Shown here piece after piece: positions 1 to 10,594 of a stretch of DNA of 64,000 nucleotides (positions are counted from its first letter, which is position 1; each line of letters begins with the position of its first letter). The DNA comes from Mucor racemosus (taxonomy: Eukaryota > Mucoromycota > Mucoromycetes > Mucorales > Mucoraceae). The notes beneath the pieces are model-generated. The model was not told where the DNA came from. It ran no database searches and saw only the letters and a list, made by a program, of their open reading frames with translations. A program made the translations under genes and the position numbers. Location of the stretch: the NCBI GenBank assembly GCA_027405735.1, contig JAPEHQ010000003.1, positions 372,001 to 436,000 on the forward strand. The letters are read 5' to 3'.

Positions 1-89
1 CTCCTTGTATATACACATACCGTATGAGATTGAATACTTAATACTCTATAATTTTGTTCTTCATCTACTGTTGTGGAGGTGGTTGTCAT
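1..89 (-). CDS. Pyridoxal kinase, first exon (partial, runs off left edge)
   Basis: The minus strand carries an ATG at 89-87 followed by a 23-codon exon ending at 21, then a GTATGT donor at 20-15; the intron leaves the window. The exon ends with RVLSIQSHT. RVLSIQSH is the conserved N-terminal strand of eukaryotic pyridoxal kinases, which phosphorylate vitamin B6 vitamers to form pyridoxal 5'-phosphate in the cytosol. The family usually continues with a GYVGN-type segment, which would lie in the next exon. Only this short exon can be seen, so the identification rests on one motif plus a good splice donor at the right place. Confidence 0.7.
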   Translation of the reverse strand, partial: MTTTSTTVDEEQNYRVLSIQSHTVCVYTR

Positions 90-504
90 GGTAGCTGCTT
101 GTCTATGATTTCTCTTTAGGAAGAATAAAAAAGGAAAAATAAAAAAGAGGAAAAGCTTTTCATCGGGGCCGCCCCATCTTTGATATGTAGAGATGTACGG
201 AATCTTAAAAATAATAATAGCTATTTATGTATATGGAATTCTCTTTCTAATATTCCATCACAAGTACGTGTATAAAATCGAAGAGTAATCCGTCAACCTT
301 CTATTCAGTATATTCTCTATTCCTTAATGATGGACCCTAGGTTTTATAACGTAATATAACCGTATCTCACCAGTGCGGCTCTTATCGGCTATTGGTGTTG
401 ATTCGCTGTAATTCAATTCAATCCATTATCAATTATGTAAAAATTACCCAATAATGCTTGCATTTAATAAAATGAGCCTCTTTCTAATAGGGCTTATTTC
501 ACAT
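90..504. other. Upstream region of pyridoxal kinase gene
   Basis: This stretch should hold the promoter and 5' leader of the minus-strand pyridoxal kinase gene. It is AT-rich with pyrimidine/purine runs near 120-155. No convincing gene or RNA is visible. Confidence 0.4.
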
Positions 505-1765
505 TCATACATCCAACTTTAAATTACTCTGTATTTTTTGTTTCAGCAAAAAATATTGACTTTTCGTCGAGATAATCAAAATAATAGTTCACATTACAGC
601 ATAAGGTCAATTGTTGTAACTCAGTCTTTTATATATAATCTCAATTATAATAATATTAATAAAATCAGTCTCTTTTCCTCAAACATAATATAGTCCATAT
701 TTAGATTATTACACAATGATAACTGAGTTCCAAAAATTGATTTGTGGAATCGATCAGAAAATGATGAAAAAAACAAATTTGTTTAAATGCTCATGAACTG
801 CAAAGTAAGCCGACCTAGCAAATTAAATGGTTTTTGTACAGTTTTAAATTCTGCATCTATTTAAATAAAATTTGAATAAATGTTTCACATTAAATTTTGC
901 GTAAAATGCGATTGAAATTTTGGAGGTTTTTTGAAGATACACATCATTTTTTATAAGCATATTTAAAATATAATACACTGAAATGATGCGCAAGAAAATT
1001 ATCTATCGATTGAGCTATTGCAAAATTTTCTAGCTGCATTTTTCGTAGAGAAAACAACATTTTTGTACAAATTTTTTTCTGTTTCAGAATTTGGGATAAG
1101 GGTATACAAGGGGAAAATTGAGTTTAGAGATGAGGATGTCTCTTTGTACATATTTTTGAGGATATCTCCACGAAAAATCAATATTTTAAAAAACTCTAAA
1201 TTGGGTCTGAGAGAGCTCAACGAGCTTAATGACATGAATGCAAAAAAAATGTTGCTCAATTTAGCCAATATTTTGGAACCTACTATAGAAATGCCAAAAA
1301 AAATGAAAAAAAAATAAAAGTGCTCAGAATTTTTTTGTATTAAAATATGTTATAGAGCATTTCAAAACAAGTAAATTTTATTATTAAAACGTGTTAGTAT
1401 AGCTTAATTTTTTCTGGAGATATGAAGCCTCGAAGTTTCAATCCATTAGCAGTGAAATACGCGTAAAAATCTGAAACATTAGCAATGAAAAATTAATACT
1501 GACTGCAAAGAATAGGATATTTCCGGATACTTGTTTTTGGAACAAAGCTGAACATCTCAGGTACATTGGCATATAATTTTTTCTTGGTGTTATTTAGTGA
1601 AAAAAAAAGTAGAGCAGTGATGAAAAATGAGACCCAATTTTCAAGGAAAAAGCAGTGAATTTTACGCGTTTTTGAGTCTTTCGTGGGATATAGAATAAAT
1701 TTAGAGATAGGAAGCATAATGCGGTCAATTCATATCTATTTTGTAGTGTCTAAAGCGCATTTTTG
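505..1765 (+). repeat. R1 dispersed repeat, copy a
   Basis: This is a diverged single copy of the R1 family, also found at 10.6-13.6 kb, 20.2 kb, 33-38.3 kb and 52.8-56.6 kb. It is recognised by shared blocks such as the segment around 555-590, the block at 1090-1260 and the distal block at 1490-1740, all in the same order as in the other copies. It is oriented so that the relic open frame reads on the plus strand. Boundaries are approximate. No terminal repeats or target duplication were found for this copy. Confidence 0.8.
1018..1317 (+). pseudogene. R1 relic open frame, best preserved copy
   Basis: About 99 codons are open here and carry the R1 peptide core (FGIRVYKGKIE, then LRISPRKINIL, then LRELN). 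The same frame is recognisable in the other R1 copies (for example 55.8-56.1 kb plus, 53.2-53.5 kb minus, and minus-strand parts of both arrays), with largely conservative replacements. Upstream the frame extends through QENYLSIELL before stops. In the 36.5-38.3 kb unit the upstream part is open instead. The C-terminus is lysine-rich. I do not recognise the family. It may be a decayed transposon-encoded protein or an exon captured by the repeat. Reading on the opposite strand gives hydrophobic shadow frames. Confidence 0.45.
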
Positions 1766-2002
1766 GTCAACAGTTTATCCTGGGTCCTACTAACTCTTTA
1801 ATATCTTCATATTGGGATTTTCTTTCTAATTTGCGTATTCGGTGAACAATTTCTGAGTTATGCCTTCTATTCCGAGACTTTCAATAGTCATGAAAGTTAT
1901 TTTTGAATATTTACAATATGACCATATCTTTGTAAGTATTGGTGCATTATGATGGTGAATAAATTTATTAAATACATTATTTATTGGAGGACGAAGAAAA
2001 AA

Positions 2003-4639
2003 TTAAGGCTTAGTTGCTCTATAAAAACTAGCATACATATTCACACGATCAATAGCTTGACCAGGTTGACGAATACCCAAAGGTTCAATATTAACAAAAC
2101 CATGCTTTTCAAACAATGCGTTATACCAAGGTTTTGTGCCTGCACTTCGCCAATAAACTTGACCCCCTCTTTGTAAAGCACGTTTCATTTCTCTGATTTC
2201 ACTATTCAATTCTTCACATGAGTCAGGGTCAAACCAATCCATATGATCCATGACAACTAAACGAGTTAAATAACCATCAGCCATTGATTTGAGAGCATCT
2301 AGAATTGATTCCGTGTGTAAACGAAACGAATTCAATGCGCCTGATGTCTATTCGTTTTAAGATGGCGTATTAGATATTGATATTGTCGTTATTAGATAAA
2401 ATATGCAATTACCTTGAGTGTTTCAAACCCATCCTTAGTCAGATAAGAAGGACAGCTCTTCTTTGTATAACGTTGCTTCAAGCAGAGATAGTAAAAATAT
2501 TGATCTTCATTGAATAAAGAGTGTGATGTGATAGGGTCCAGAGTGTTTTCAATATATTCTTGTGTGGTACATTCTTTTAAAAACATGTTCATTTGGTTGA
2601 TAGGGACTATAAAATATTATGAGAAACTCATTCAGCCATTTGTCAACATATAAACTTACCTCCAAGTGCATTCCACATAAACATGGGATTGTGAAGAATC
2701 TTTTGAATCATTGGGGAGAAGATAGCAGGTCTTATCTTGTTGAGCCAGATGTCTTTCTGCTCTTGGATTGTAGTAGCACTTGTCATGGCATCAATATCTT
2801 TTCCTAAACCCTGCATACGAATCCACCATTCAAGAATTGATAAAGCCAAGCCAGAGTAACCTGTCTTGTAAAACTTGTGACTGAAACGATCATTGTGCTT
2901 ATTCCAATATTGAAAAGCATATGAGCTGAGATGAGGTGATATGATATCATGCAACAAGGTAGAAAAGTGAGGATGGTTACCATCACCAAACATTCTCCAG
3001 AAATCATTGTATTCGAGTGATGTGATACTAGCAAGCTTTAATTCCAGGAGATGGTTCTATATAAAAGTAACTTAGTACCTAATTTACAGACGCACACTAA
3101 ATTACTATTACCTGACAAGGATTCATATCAATACAATGAATCTTTTTAGGTTGCGCTTGCAAAGCATATTCTAAAGCATTGTCGCCAGCAGAAGTTATAA
3201 CAAACATCACATCCTCCTTGGAAATATTCAAGTATTCCAAATCAACACGAGGATCTTCCCAAGTGAAAGCATAAATGTATGATCTGAATTGTGTATGACA
3301 TGGCAACGAAGGGTTGTAATCTAAACGCCATTGCTTATTTTGGAATGAGAAGGAAGAAATTGTCCGAGTTTGACGACTTGCCATAAGACTATTAGCACTA
3401 TTAGCATGACTAAATGAAGACCTGTTGCTGTGTCCACTCATGACACTATCGGTATCATCAGGGATTTCCACCAAATTTGATAATTCACTTTGACGTGCAC
3501 TTGAGCAACCCAACCAAACATAATATGGCATTTGAATCAAGTAGGGGATAATGAAATGGTTACGACGATTCAATGATTTGATGGTACCAAACTTGTATTC
3601 CATATAATCGCGACGACCAGGATGCAAATTAATATGATCTAACTCAAACCAAGCATGCCAGAAATGTCTAGTAAACCAGTTGCATTGACGGTTTTGTTGA
3701 GGAGACCATTTTTCAGCAGGTGCATTAGATCGGCCCGAGACATAAAAGTCTACTACACCAATAATACCTTCAGGAGCTAACAAGGATTGAATACGATCAA
3801 CAACGGGGTAGTAATGGTCCATCATAGATACTAATTTGTATATTAGTAACAAGTTTTTTTGTTTATATTAGGATTACTTACATGCATATGAAACTGTCAC
3901 TAAACCTACTCGACCTTCTAGTGTGCCTTCAAGTCCTGGTAACTGAAATGCGGAGGCATCTTGACATAGTACGGTGACATTTTTCCATCCCTTACTTTCG
4001 AATCGCTCACGAGCAACTTGGCAAAGTGAAGGGGTTAAATCCACAAGAATAACTTGTTCAAATTGTTCAATTGGAAAGGATTCATTCATGGTTTCAATAT
4101 TCCAACCAGTTCCTCCACCAAGATCTACCCAGATTGGTTTCTTATTCATAATACCAGTGGCAATTTGTTCCCGAAGTTGAGCGGCACATAGCTTGAGCAT
4201 TGTCTTACGACCTCTTAAAAGGGCACCTCGGGAATTGTCATATACTTTAAATTTTAAGGGGGGAACAAAACAGTGGTCAACATTAGTAAACAATTTTAAA
4301 GGGGTATCGTTATATAAAAACTATACTCTTTGCTTGATCTTGATAAAATGATTCCAGGCGACTTTGTTGGTCGTTTCCATGGTTACCAATGCGTTTAAAA
4401 AAGCATGAATACATGAATTTCAAAGGGATTTGGATTTGATCCCAAGCAACCAAACATAAAGCAGTAATAGCTACAATGGAATACAAACATGTCATGAACC
4501 ATCCTTGATATATCTCGTTTTTGAAAACGGTAAAGATACGCGTTTGCGATTGAATAATGTGAATGGATAGCAATGTCATTGGGACAAATGCCAATCGAAT
4601 GGATAAAGGCAAGTATTGTATATCTTGTTGAAATTTCAT
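2003..4639 (-). CDS. BTA1: Betaine-lipid (DGTS) synthase, fused BtaB-BtaA type
   Basis: Six exons: 4639-4327, 4244-3882, 3830-3112, 3056-2660, 2606-2413 and 2347-2003, giving 776 residues with all joins in frame. Two hydrophobic segments lie near residues 10-75. The family motif FYQDQAKIYD...LLRGR is restored only by splicing intron 4245-4326, which contains a CTAAT branch site. A SAM-binding methyltransferase domain follows (DLGGGTG at 145-151). The C-terminal half (from about residue 330) is the BtaA-like 3-amino-3-carboxypropyl transferase. The enzyme makes diacylglyceryl-trimethylhomoserine from diacylglycerol and S-adenosylmethionine at ER membranes. In fungi it is linked to phosphate limitation, but no regulatory site was identified here. 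The assignment is firm. Confidence 0.92.
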
Positions 4640-5131
4640 GATAAATGTATAAACAAGAAGAAGAAGAAGAAAAGCAGCTAATTTTCAAGGCAAGAGAAGA
4701 TTGGTATAAATACATATTAAAGGGGTTGAACGACGAACAGCAGCATTTAGCGACACATGATGCTATATTATGTGTATCCCCTAAAGTTGAACCATGTATT
4801 AAGCTAGCCCCATAAATGCCAATAAATATTGCAAAATTCGAAACGTTTGGGTTTATACAACGGAAAAGCCCTGATTTCTAAATCCGTGTGCTTGCTCTTT
4901 ATTGACCAACCATAATTCATGTAGATCCCCACTACTCACATTTAAGCATTGTATGTCAAATGATCATCTACTTTCATGCTAATCCATGAGTTGAATCCTA
5001 TTAACATTATTGGCTTATATGCAAAATTTATGCCTATATTACTATGATATGAATGTTTGTATTGTATATTTTATTATATATATATATATATTTATTGATT
5101 ATCATTAAATGAAAAATGGAACTATACTAAA
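4640..5131. other. Intergenic: BTA1 promoter side / homeodomain gene 3' side
   Basis: AT-rich spacer between two minus-strand genes. It contains an AT dinucleotide run at about 5073-5090 near the 3' end of the homeodomain gene and a GAA/GAAGAA run at about 4651-4672 just upstream of the BTA1 start. No gene is seen. Confidence 0.4.
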
Positions 5132-7183
5132 CTAAAAACTAATACTTTTGTCATCTAACAATTCACCTTCTTGAACTTCTTCAGGCAATCCATTCATGCG
5201 TCTATAAATCAAAAAATCATCGTAAGTCTTGACTTTGCCTTGAGTTTCTTGTACAGTTTGTTTGAATACATTCAATGAATGTTGAAATCTGCGTTTATGA
5301 TTGCTGAACCAGTAAGTAATATTTCTTGGTTTAAGGCCTGTTTCTTGTTGAACTTTGCGACGTTGATCTTTAGTCAGCTTGTCTTTTGTACTGTAAATAT
5401 CAAAAAATATGGATTTGAGGTAATGCGTGGTTTTGGCATCATAGGATGTAGCCGTACGACGAGTCTTTTGAGTACTTGTAACCGCTACTCTTTTTCGGAG
5501 CTCCTTGGTATTGGGACCTGATCTACGATTACGACGACCAGTTGCAGCTGCAGTTGTTGTAGCAATAGTAGTGGAAGAGTATTGCTGTCTTTTTATTGTA
5601 CGAGGTTCAATCCATTCATCATCATCGTCTTCCATGTCAGATAATTGCGAATAATCTTCATCTTGAGTGCTTGGTGTTTGACATTCTTCATCTTGTTCTT
5701 GTTCATCATCATCGTCTTCTTCTTCTTCTTCTTCTTCACTATGACTAAAGGTATCGATAGGTGAAACAGTGGTAAGAGTATCACACGTGGGCGAGAAAGA
5801 GAATAGCTCTTCATCACAAGTATTACAAGGTGCTTGAAATGAACCACCGGTCGCTTCTTTTTGGTCTTCTTCAGCTACTCCAGCATCTTGTTGAGCGCAC
5901 GTGGGAGATCCAGGATAGGATAAGAAGTTTTGAGTTGGATGTTCAACAGAGGGTGTCACGGGAAGAGAATACCAGTTCACTTGAGGAGAATGAATCCAAG
6001 ATGGTTCAATGTGTGGGAATAGAACAGAATGTTGCAATGGTGTTGATGAACAAGAAGTAGCAGATAATGGAGTTTCAAAGCCAAATCTACTAGTATTATT
6101 ACAAATATCATTTGGAACATAAAATGCTGGAGTAGAGAACCTAGAAGCAAAATTAGAAACGCCATCAGCAGGTTGAAAGCTTGTCAAGCTACTATGATCA
6201 ATTGGCATGATAGTATTATCATTAACAGTAGATTGAGCTTGAATGTTGCAAGCAGTAGAATCAAAAGAAGTTTTAGTACTGGCAGTTTGATCATTACCAT
6301 AGGGCATCATATTATATGTAGAAACAAGGTCTTCTGATAGATTTGACATTTGCACTTGATTAGGATTTTTCAGTTCAACCAAATTAGTATTTTGATTGAC
6401 CACGGGTATAACATTTTGTTCCTGAGCAAAATAATCTACATTTCTCTGGATTTCATCAGCCTGATTTACCAAGGGAGCAATAGCCTCTAAAGGCGTTTGA
6501 CCAATTCTACGACCATTTTCAACAATGTTTATAACTGAATGCATAATCTCAACCCTATCTTTGAGACGTCTAAAAGCTGAAAACATGGAAGTAGCTTCAT
6601 CGTTTCTTTCAGGATTTGATCTAACTAGAGTGACCAAGCAGAAATGAAGCTGAAGAGCAGCAGTTTTAAGCCATGCCAATACATCAGAACGATGTTGAGA
6701 GTGTTGAGCTAAATGAGTATGGCGTTGATAGTCTAACCAGATGCGAGCAAAGGAGATAAAGTCTGGATGGCATATAAATGAAGAAAGATCAGGGAAATCT
6801 TGCATCATCTCGAAAAAGAGGATTGTTGTAGATGATGGGTTGGCCATTTCTTGCAAATCGTCATCATCAAGCTTTATATCAAAATCAATATCAAGGCTGT
6901 CTTGTTCATCAGTTTCTATAGTGTTTAATTGATCACCATCAGTAGCATCAGCAGCAGTTGCAGAAGCACCAAGAGCATATTCACTGGCCATTGGGAGATT
7001 GACACTGGAAACTGATCCGGTGGATATTGAGGAGTGATGGTTAAGATCGCTGGGAATTAACATTTGCTTTGGTGCAGACATGTCAAAGTCATTTGATGGC
7101 TCATTTTTGGTCATGATTTTCGCATTATAAATGATGAGATCAGTTTGAGATATTGTTCTTATTGCGCTAGTATTCAATTGCAT
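5132..7183 (-). CDS. Homeodomain transcription factor
   Basis: A single open frame of 683 residues. A homeodomain lies near residues 575-640, with recognition-helix sequence NITYWFSNHKRR (invariant W, F, N and R all present). The loop between helices 1 and 2 seems 3-4 residues longer than the canonical 60-residue fold, suggesting a TALE-like or fungal atypical homeodomain. Before it come a long acidic stretch (E/D runs, about 490-540) and a basic patch (TGRRNRRS) that may serve nuclear import. The N-terminal two thirds is low-complexity, Ser/Asn/Gln-rich and of unknown role. A second Met at residue 24 (MTKNEPS) is an alternative start. Its targets cannot be inferred. The sex-determining genes known in Mucorales are HMG-box, so this is not the mating locus. 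Confidence 0.85.
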   Translation of the reverse strand: MQLNTSAIRTISQTDLIIYNAKIMTKNEPSNDFDMSAPKQMLIPSDLNHHSSISTGSVSSVNLPMASEYALGASATAADATDGDQLNTIETDEQDSLDIDFDIKLDDDDLQEMANPSSTTILFFEMMQDFPDLSSFICHPDFISFARIWLDYQRHTHLAQHSQHRSDVLAWLKTAALQLHFCLVTLVRSNPERNDEATSMFSAFRRLKDRVEIMHSVINIVENGRRIGQTPLEAIAPLVNQADEIQRNVDYFAQEQNVIPVVNQNTNLVELKNPNQVQMSNLSEDLVSTYNMMPYGNDQTASTKTSFDSTACNIQAQSTVNDNTIMPIDHSSLTSFQPADGVSNFASRFSTPAFYVPNDICNNTSRFGFETPLSATSCSSTPLQHSVLFPHIEPSWIHSPQVNWYSLPVTPSVEHPTQNFLSYPGSPTCAQQDAGVAEEDQKEATGGSFQAPCNTCDEELFSFSPTCDTLTTVSPIDTFSHSEEEEEEEDDDDEQEQDEECQTPSTQDEDYSQLSDMEDDDDEWIEPRTIKRQQYSSTTIATTTAAATGRRNRRSGPNTKELRKRVAVTSTQKTRRTATSYDAKTTHYLKSIFFDIYSTKDKLTKDQRRKVQQETGLKPRNITYWFSNHKRRFQHSLNVFKQTVQETQGKVKTYDDFLIYRRMNGLPEEVQEGELLDDKSISF

Positions 7184-8036
7184 ATTGAAAAAGGAAGAGA
7201 CTATAATGAAAAGAAATTAATTAGTTTTTTCGCAATCTTATAAAAGATGGGTTTTTATTCCGTAGATCTTTCTCCATGTTTATATTGAAAATTTTCAACA
7301 TGTCAATTTATGTTATAAAATTCATGTTTTTTACCTGTTTGTAATGAATCTATATTTATAGAGAAGGTTCTTTTGTGATTATGAATATATGTTGTTGTAA
7401 CAAGTATAAAAAATTTCTGGTTATAATATCAAATAGATATGTTTATTTTAGCACACTTTTATATGCTTTAAATCATTGACAGGATATGTCAATTATACGT
7501 ATAAAATATATTGCCATTTTAAGCGAACAAAAAGAAGGGTCAAAGACAATGGCTGTATAAAGAGACCCTTTTTTTTTTTGCTAAAATTAGGTAATACAAA
7601 CAATCAAGGACACTGTACCTGATCATTTGATTCCTATACCCATCAACAAAAAGAGAAAAAGCCGTGTTTAATAGTGGGAGGGTGTATTATCTACCGAGAT
7701 TAGCAACGCGTTTGTTACGGCAACATTTTGATATGCTTTATCAATAGTTTTACGATTAAATCACTCGAGATGAATAGAATTACGTTTGTGTAGTAAGAAT
7801 ATACACACATACACATATATATATACAACGATTATAATGTCAAATCTAATAAACCAGTTTTATATATAATATCGTAAATTACAACAAAATAGATCTTTTT
7901 TTAAATTGAAAACCAAGGTGGTAGTACCAAGCAACCAACAATTAAAAGTTCTGGATCAATTTTTAATTTTATTTCTATATACAAATTTGGGATTGGGGAT
8001 ATTTTTATTTGGTTTGTGGATTATAGATATGAAAGA
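7184..8036. other. Intergenic, homeodomain gene promoter side
   Basis: AT-rich spacer with poly-T and poly-A runs (for example 7567-7579). It should hold the promoter of the minus-strand homeodomain gene and the 3' end of the hydrolase gene. No coding frame with homology-like content is seen. Confidence 0.4.
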
Positions 8037-9506
8037 TCAAGCCTCTTCTTCGTTTCTAACAGGAGTAAATTTGCCACGATCTCTACCACCATCACTACTA
8101 CAGATATTTCGGACCCAAGCAAACAAAGAGAAATTGGGAAATTTGATCCAAACAATTATACCACCAATCACGAGTACAAAAATGAACAATCCGATAAAAG
8201 CGTGTCCATTCTCTTTTGAAGAAATCAATTTAGCATCCTTTGTCTCAAAATCCGCTGTATCGTCTTCTAATGGAGGTTGCTGAGGTTCTGTTGGTTGAAG
8301 CTTTTCAATGTCATATTGTTTGACCTTTTCGTCAACAATTCCTTTAAATGGCGGAGCAGCGTATGTTTTTGAATGAAATTTGGTTTTAGGGTTGGTTAAT
8401 TGCTTTTCGATTTCTTTTGTAAGTGTCACTTTTGGTGTGTATGATTCTGCTTCAATGATACTCTTGGCAATTGATTTATGAAATGCTATTTGTACATTTA
8501 TAGAATTAAATTATGTGTTACATTAAACTTTTCTTACTCAAACAAACCTGTCGTAAAATGTGTCTTGTCCCACCAAATATAATCCTTTTCTTTAAGCTTG
8601 CATTGAGTATTTTCAAGACATGTATCCAAATAAGAAGCATTTGGATTTTCAAAACCGAATATTCTGGGGTCTACTGAAATATCACTGATGAGTGAGTGAA
8701 TATCCACATAGTCCATCTCTAATGCATGATGATGTTTGTTGAGATTCCCAATATCCTTTTCCAAAACTCGATTAATATCTGCTGCAGCTTGACTTCTATT
8801 TGAAGCAACTTGGGTATCTTGATAGTATGGCATTTGTCCCAAAGGAGGTACATTTAATACCAAGTATCTATCAGATAAAAATACTTTACGAGAAGCTCTC
8901 TATTATTAATTTGTTAATTAATCTTGAGACTGAAAAATATTCTCATCCAGTTACCAATTGTTGTCCAATACAGTCTGTAATTTCTTTATAATCAGGTTCT
9001 TGACGGCCTAGAAATTTCTTTAGTACATTTTAAACAAATAAATAAAAGTAAAAAAAAAAAAAAGATTTACCGTGTCTTTTGGACATTTCATGAACATCCT
9101 GTACACCAAACCAAAAAGCATACACAGTTTCTTCTGGTTTTAAATTTAAATTGAGGTTATAGTAAGCTTCAAGTTGATCTCTTAGACTTGGTACTCTGTT
9201 TTCTTTAGGAATAGAATTATAAATCCCAGTATCACATACAGATCCACTATATGCGAAACTATAAAGTGATGCATTCCATCCAACTGCTAAATATTCGCTC
9301 CATAAGGGCCCATCTGACCAACGTTGACTATTTCCTACGTCTATTGTTTCATATCGAAATTGAGTAAAAAAAAAATATATAAACACTTTATTTTACATAC
9401 CAGAATTCGAATCTCCAAATACAACTAGGTTTTTGATATTTTCTGCTGCCATTACAACAAATGACAGTTGAAGTATAAATACGATTAATGTTACCAAAGC
9501 AACCAT
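8037..9506 (-). CDS. GDSL-family hydrolase with C-terminal membrane anchor
   Basis: Five exons: 9506-9401, 9340-9071, 9007-8955, 8899-8548 and 8485-8037, 409 residues. A hydrophobic N-terminal signal segment (residues 2-20) is followed by FGDSNSDVGN with the nucleophile Ser33. This motif is split by the first intron and is complete only after splicing. Later blocks are WFGVQDVH and WWDKTH (Asp254 and His257), completing an SGNH/GDSL triad. These enzymes hydrolyse esters of lipids or sugars in the secretory route or at the cell surface. A charged linker (about 270-350) leads to a single membrane span near 355-374 and a short basic/acidic tail, so the enzyme is probably a type I membrane protein. 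The substrate is unknown. Confidence 0.87.
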
Positions 9507-9849
9507 CTTTATTATTTATACGATAATTTAATGGAAAAAAAAACAAAAGGAATAAAAGGAATAAAAGCAAAACTCAACAAAATGCACTCAAACTAATAAA
9601 ACCCCTTCACCCGTTCACCTTCCCTCCTTCTATATTTAATCAGAATTAAACAGGGAAACTTAAATGAGAATTATTTTTAAATCACCTGCAAAATTGCGCA
9701 ATATACATCATTTTCATTGGTTAATATACACGCTGATGCTGTACATCACAACAACAACAAAAAAAATCAATCCCGCTAATATAAAGCACGGGTGAAATGC
9801 CTTTCTGCTTGACTTTTGCTCTTTAAACTTTCCATAATAAAGCAATACA
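9507..9849. promoter_or_regulatory. Divergent promoter region (GDSL hydrolase / small acidic protein)
   Basis: This is the spacer between divergent starts. A TATAAAG element at 9780-9786 lies 64 bp before the plus-strand ATG at 9850 and fits a fungal core promoter. Nothing equally clear is seen for the minus-strand gene. Confidence 0.45.
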
Positions 9850-10125
9850 ATGTCTAATACTACCACAATAATTGACAACCAGCCCCAATTTGAACAATTC
9901 TACTCGCAAATTACAGAAAACAAAGATAATAGCAATTCTCAGATTGAAACACTGACTATCACAAATGTTAAAGTATCAAATGATCAACTAGAAGTTTTGC
10001 GCAAATACTTGACAAATTTAAAGGATTTAAATTATTCCACACCAGCTGAAGACAATGATGAAGAAGATGATGAAGAAGATGAAGGCGCATCATGTCGTTG
10101 CTGCAGAGATGATAGATATGAATAG
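9850..10125 (+). CDS. Small acidic protein of unknown function
   Basis: A 91-residue open frame with a good upstream TATA element. The N-terminal two thirds is polar (Asn, Gln, Thr, Leu) with a possible amphipathic helix (QLEVLRKYLTNLKDL). It then becomes very acidic (EDNDEEDDEEDE) and ends with a cysteine cluster SCRCCRDDRYE. The cysteine pattern could bind metal or be lipid-modified, but that is inference. No family is recognised. The clean reading frame, promoter element and isolated position support a real gene. Confidence 0.6.
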   Translation: MSNTTTIIDNQPQFEQFYSQITENKDNSNSQIETLTITNVKVSNDQLEVLRKYLTNLKDLNYSTPAEDNDEEDDEEDEGASCRCCRDDRYE

Positions 10126-10594
10126 TACTTGTGTATTAAAATTGATTATAGTATAGAATAAAATGTCAAATTGTACATCATTTGTGCATTTTAAAAAAGG
10201 TTTCTTGTGTTGTAGTCTACTCTATGTGTACACACTAGATGAAGTATAAATCCTAACAACTACAGTCAAATTTTTGTCTATATAGCTCGCCGCAAACTTT
10301 AAGTTCATCGTATTCGAATGTATAATTTATGATAAATTCCAAGGATTTGTATCAGGTTGTATAGCGTACAGAGCCATATATTTCTTCATTGGTATAATAT
10401 ATACGGTATATATAAATAAAAAGTTCAGTCATCAAAAGCCAGTTGTCGCAATCATGTGTAGCGTTCGATGAGCCTGTTTGAGAAAAGTGGAAGACAAAAG
10501 TTGATCATCTTCAAAATAAGATATCGCCTCCTTTTTATGATTACTCGCATATTAGGAAATATTGAGGATAAGCCTGGATTATTGTAAAATATAT
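10126..10594. other. Intergenic, 3' side of small acidic protein gene
   Basis: AT-rich DNA without a supportable gene. It leads directly into the first R1 array. Confidence 0.35.

Noticed and set aside
7906..8283. Plus-strand open frame over the hydrolase last exon
   Set aside because: Antisense to a well-supported exon with a good stop and membrane segment.
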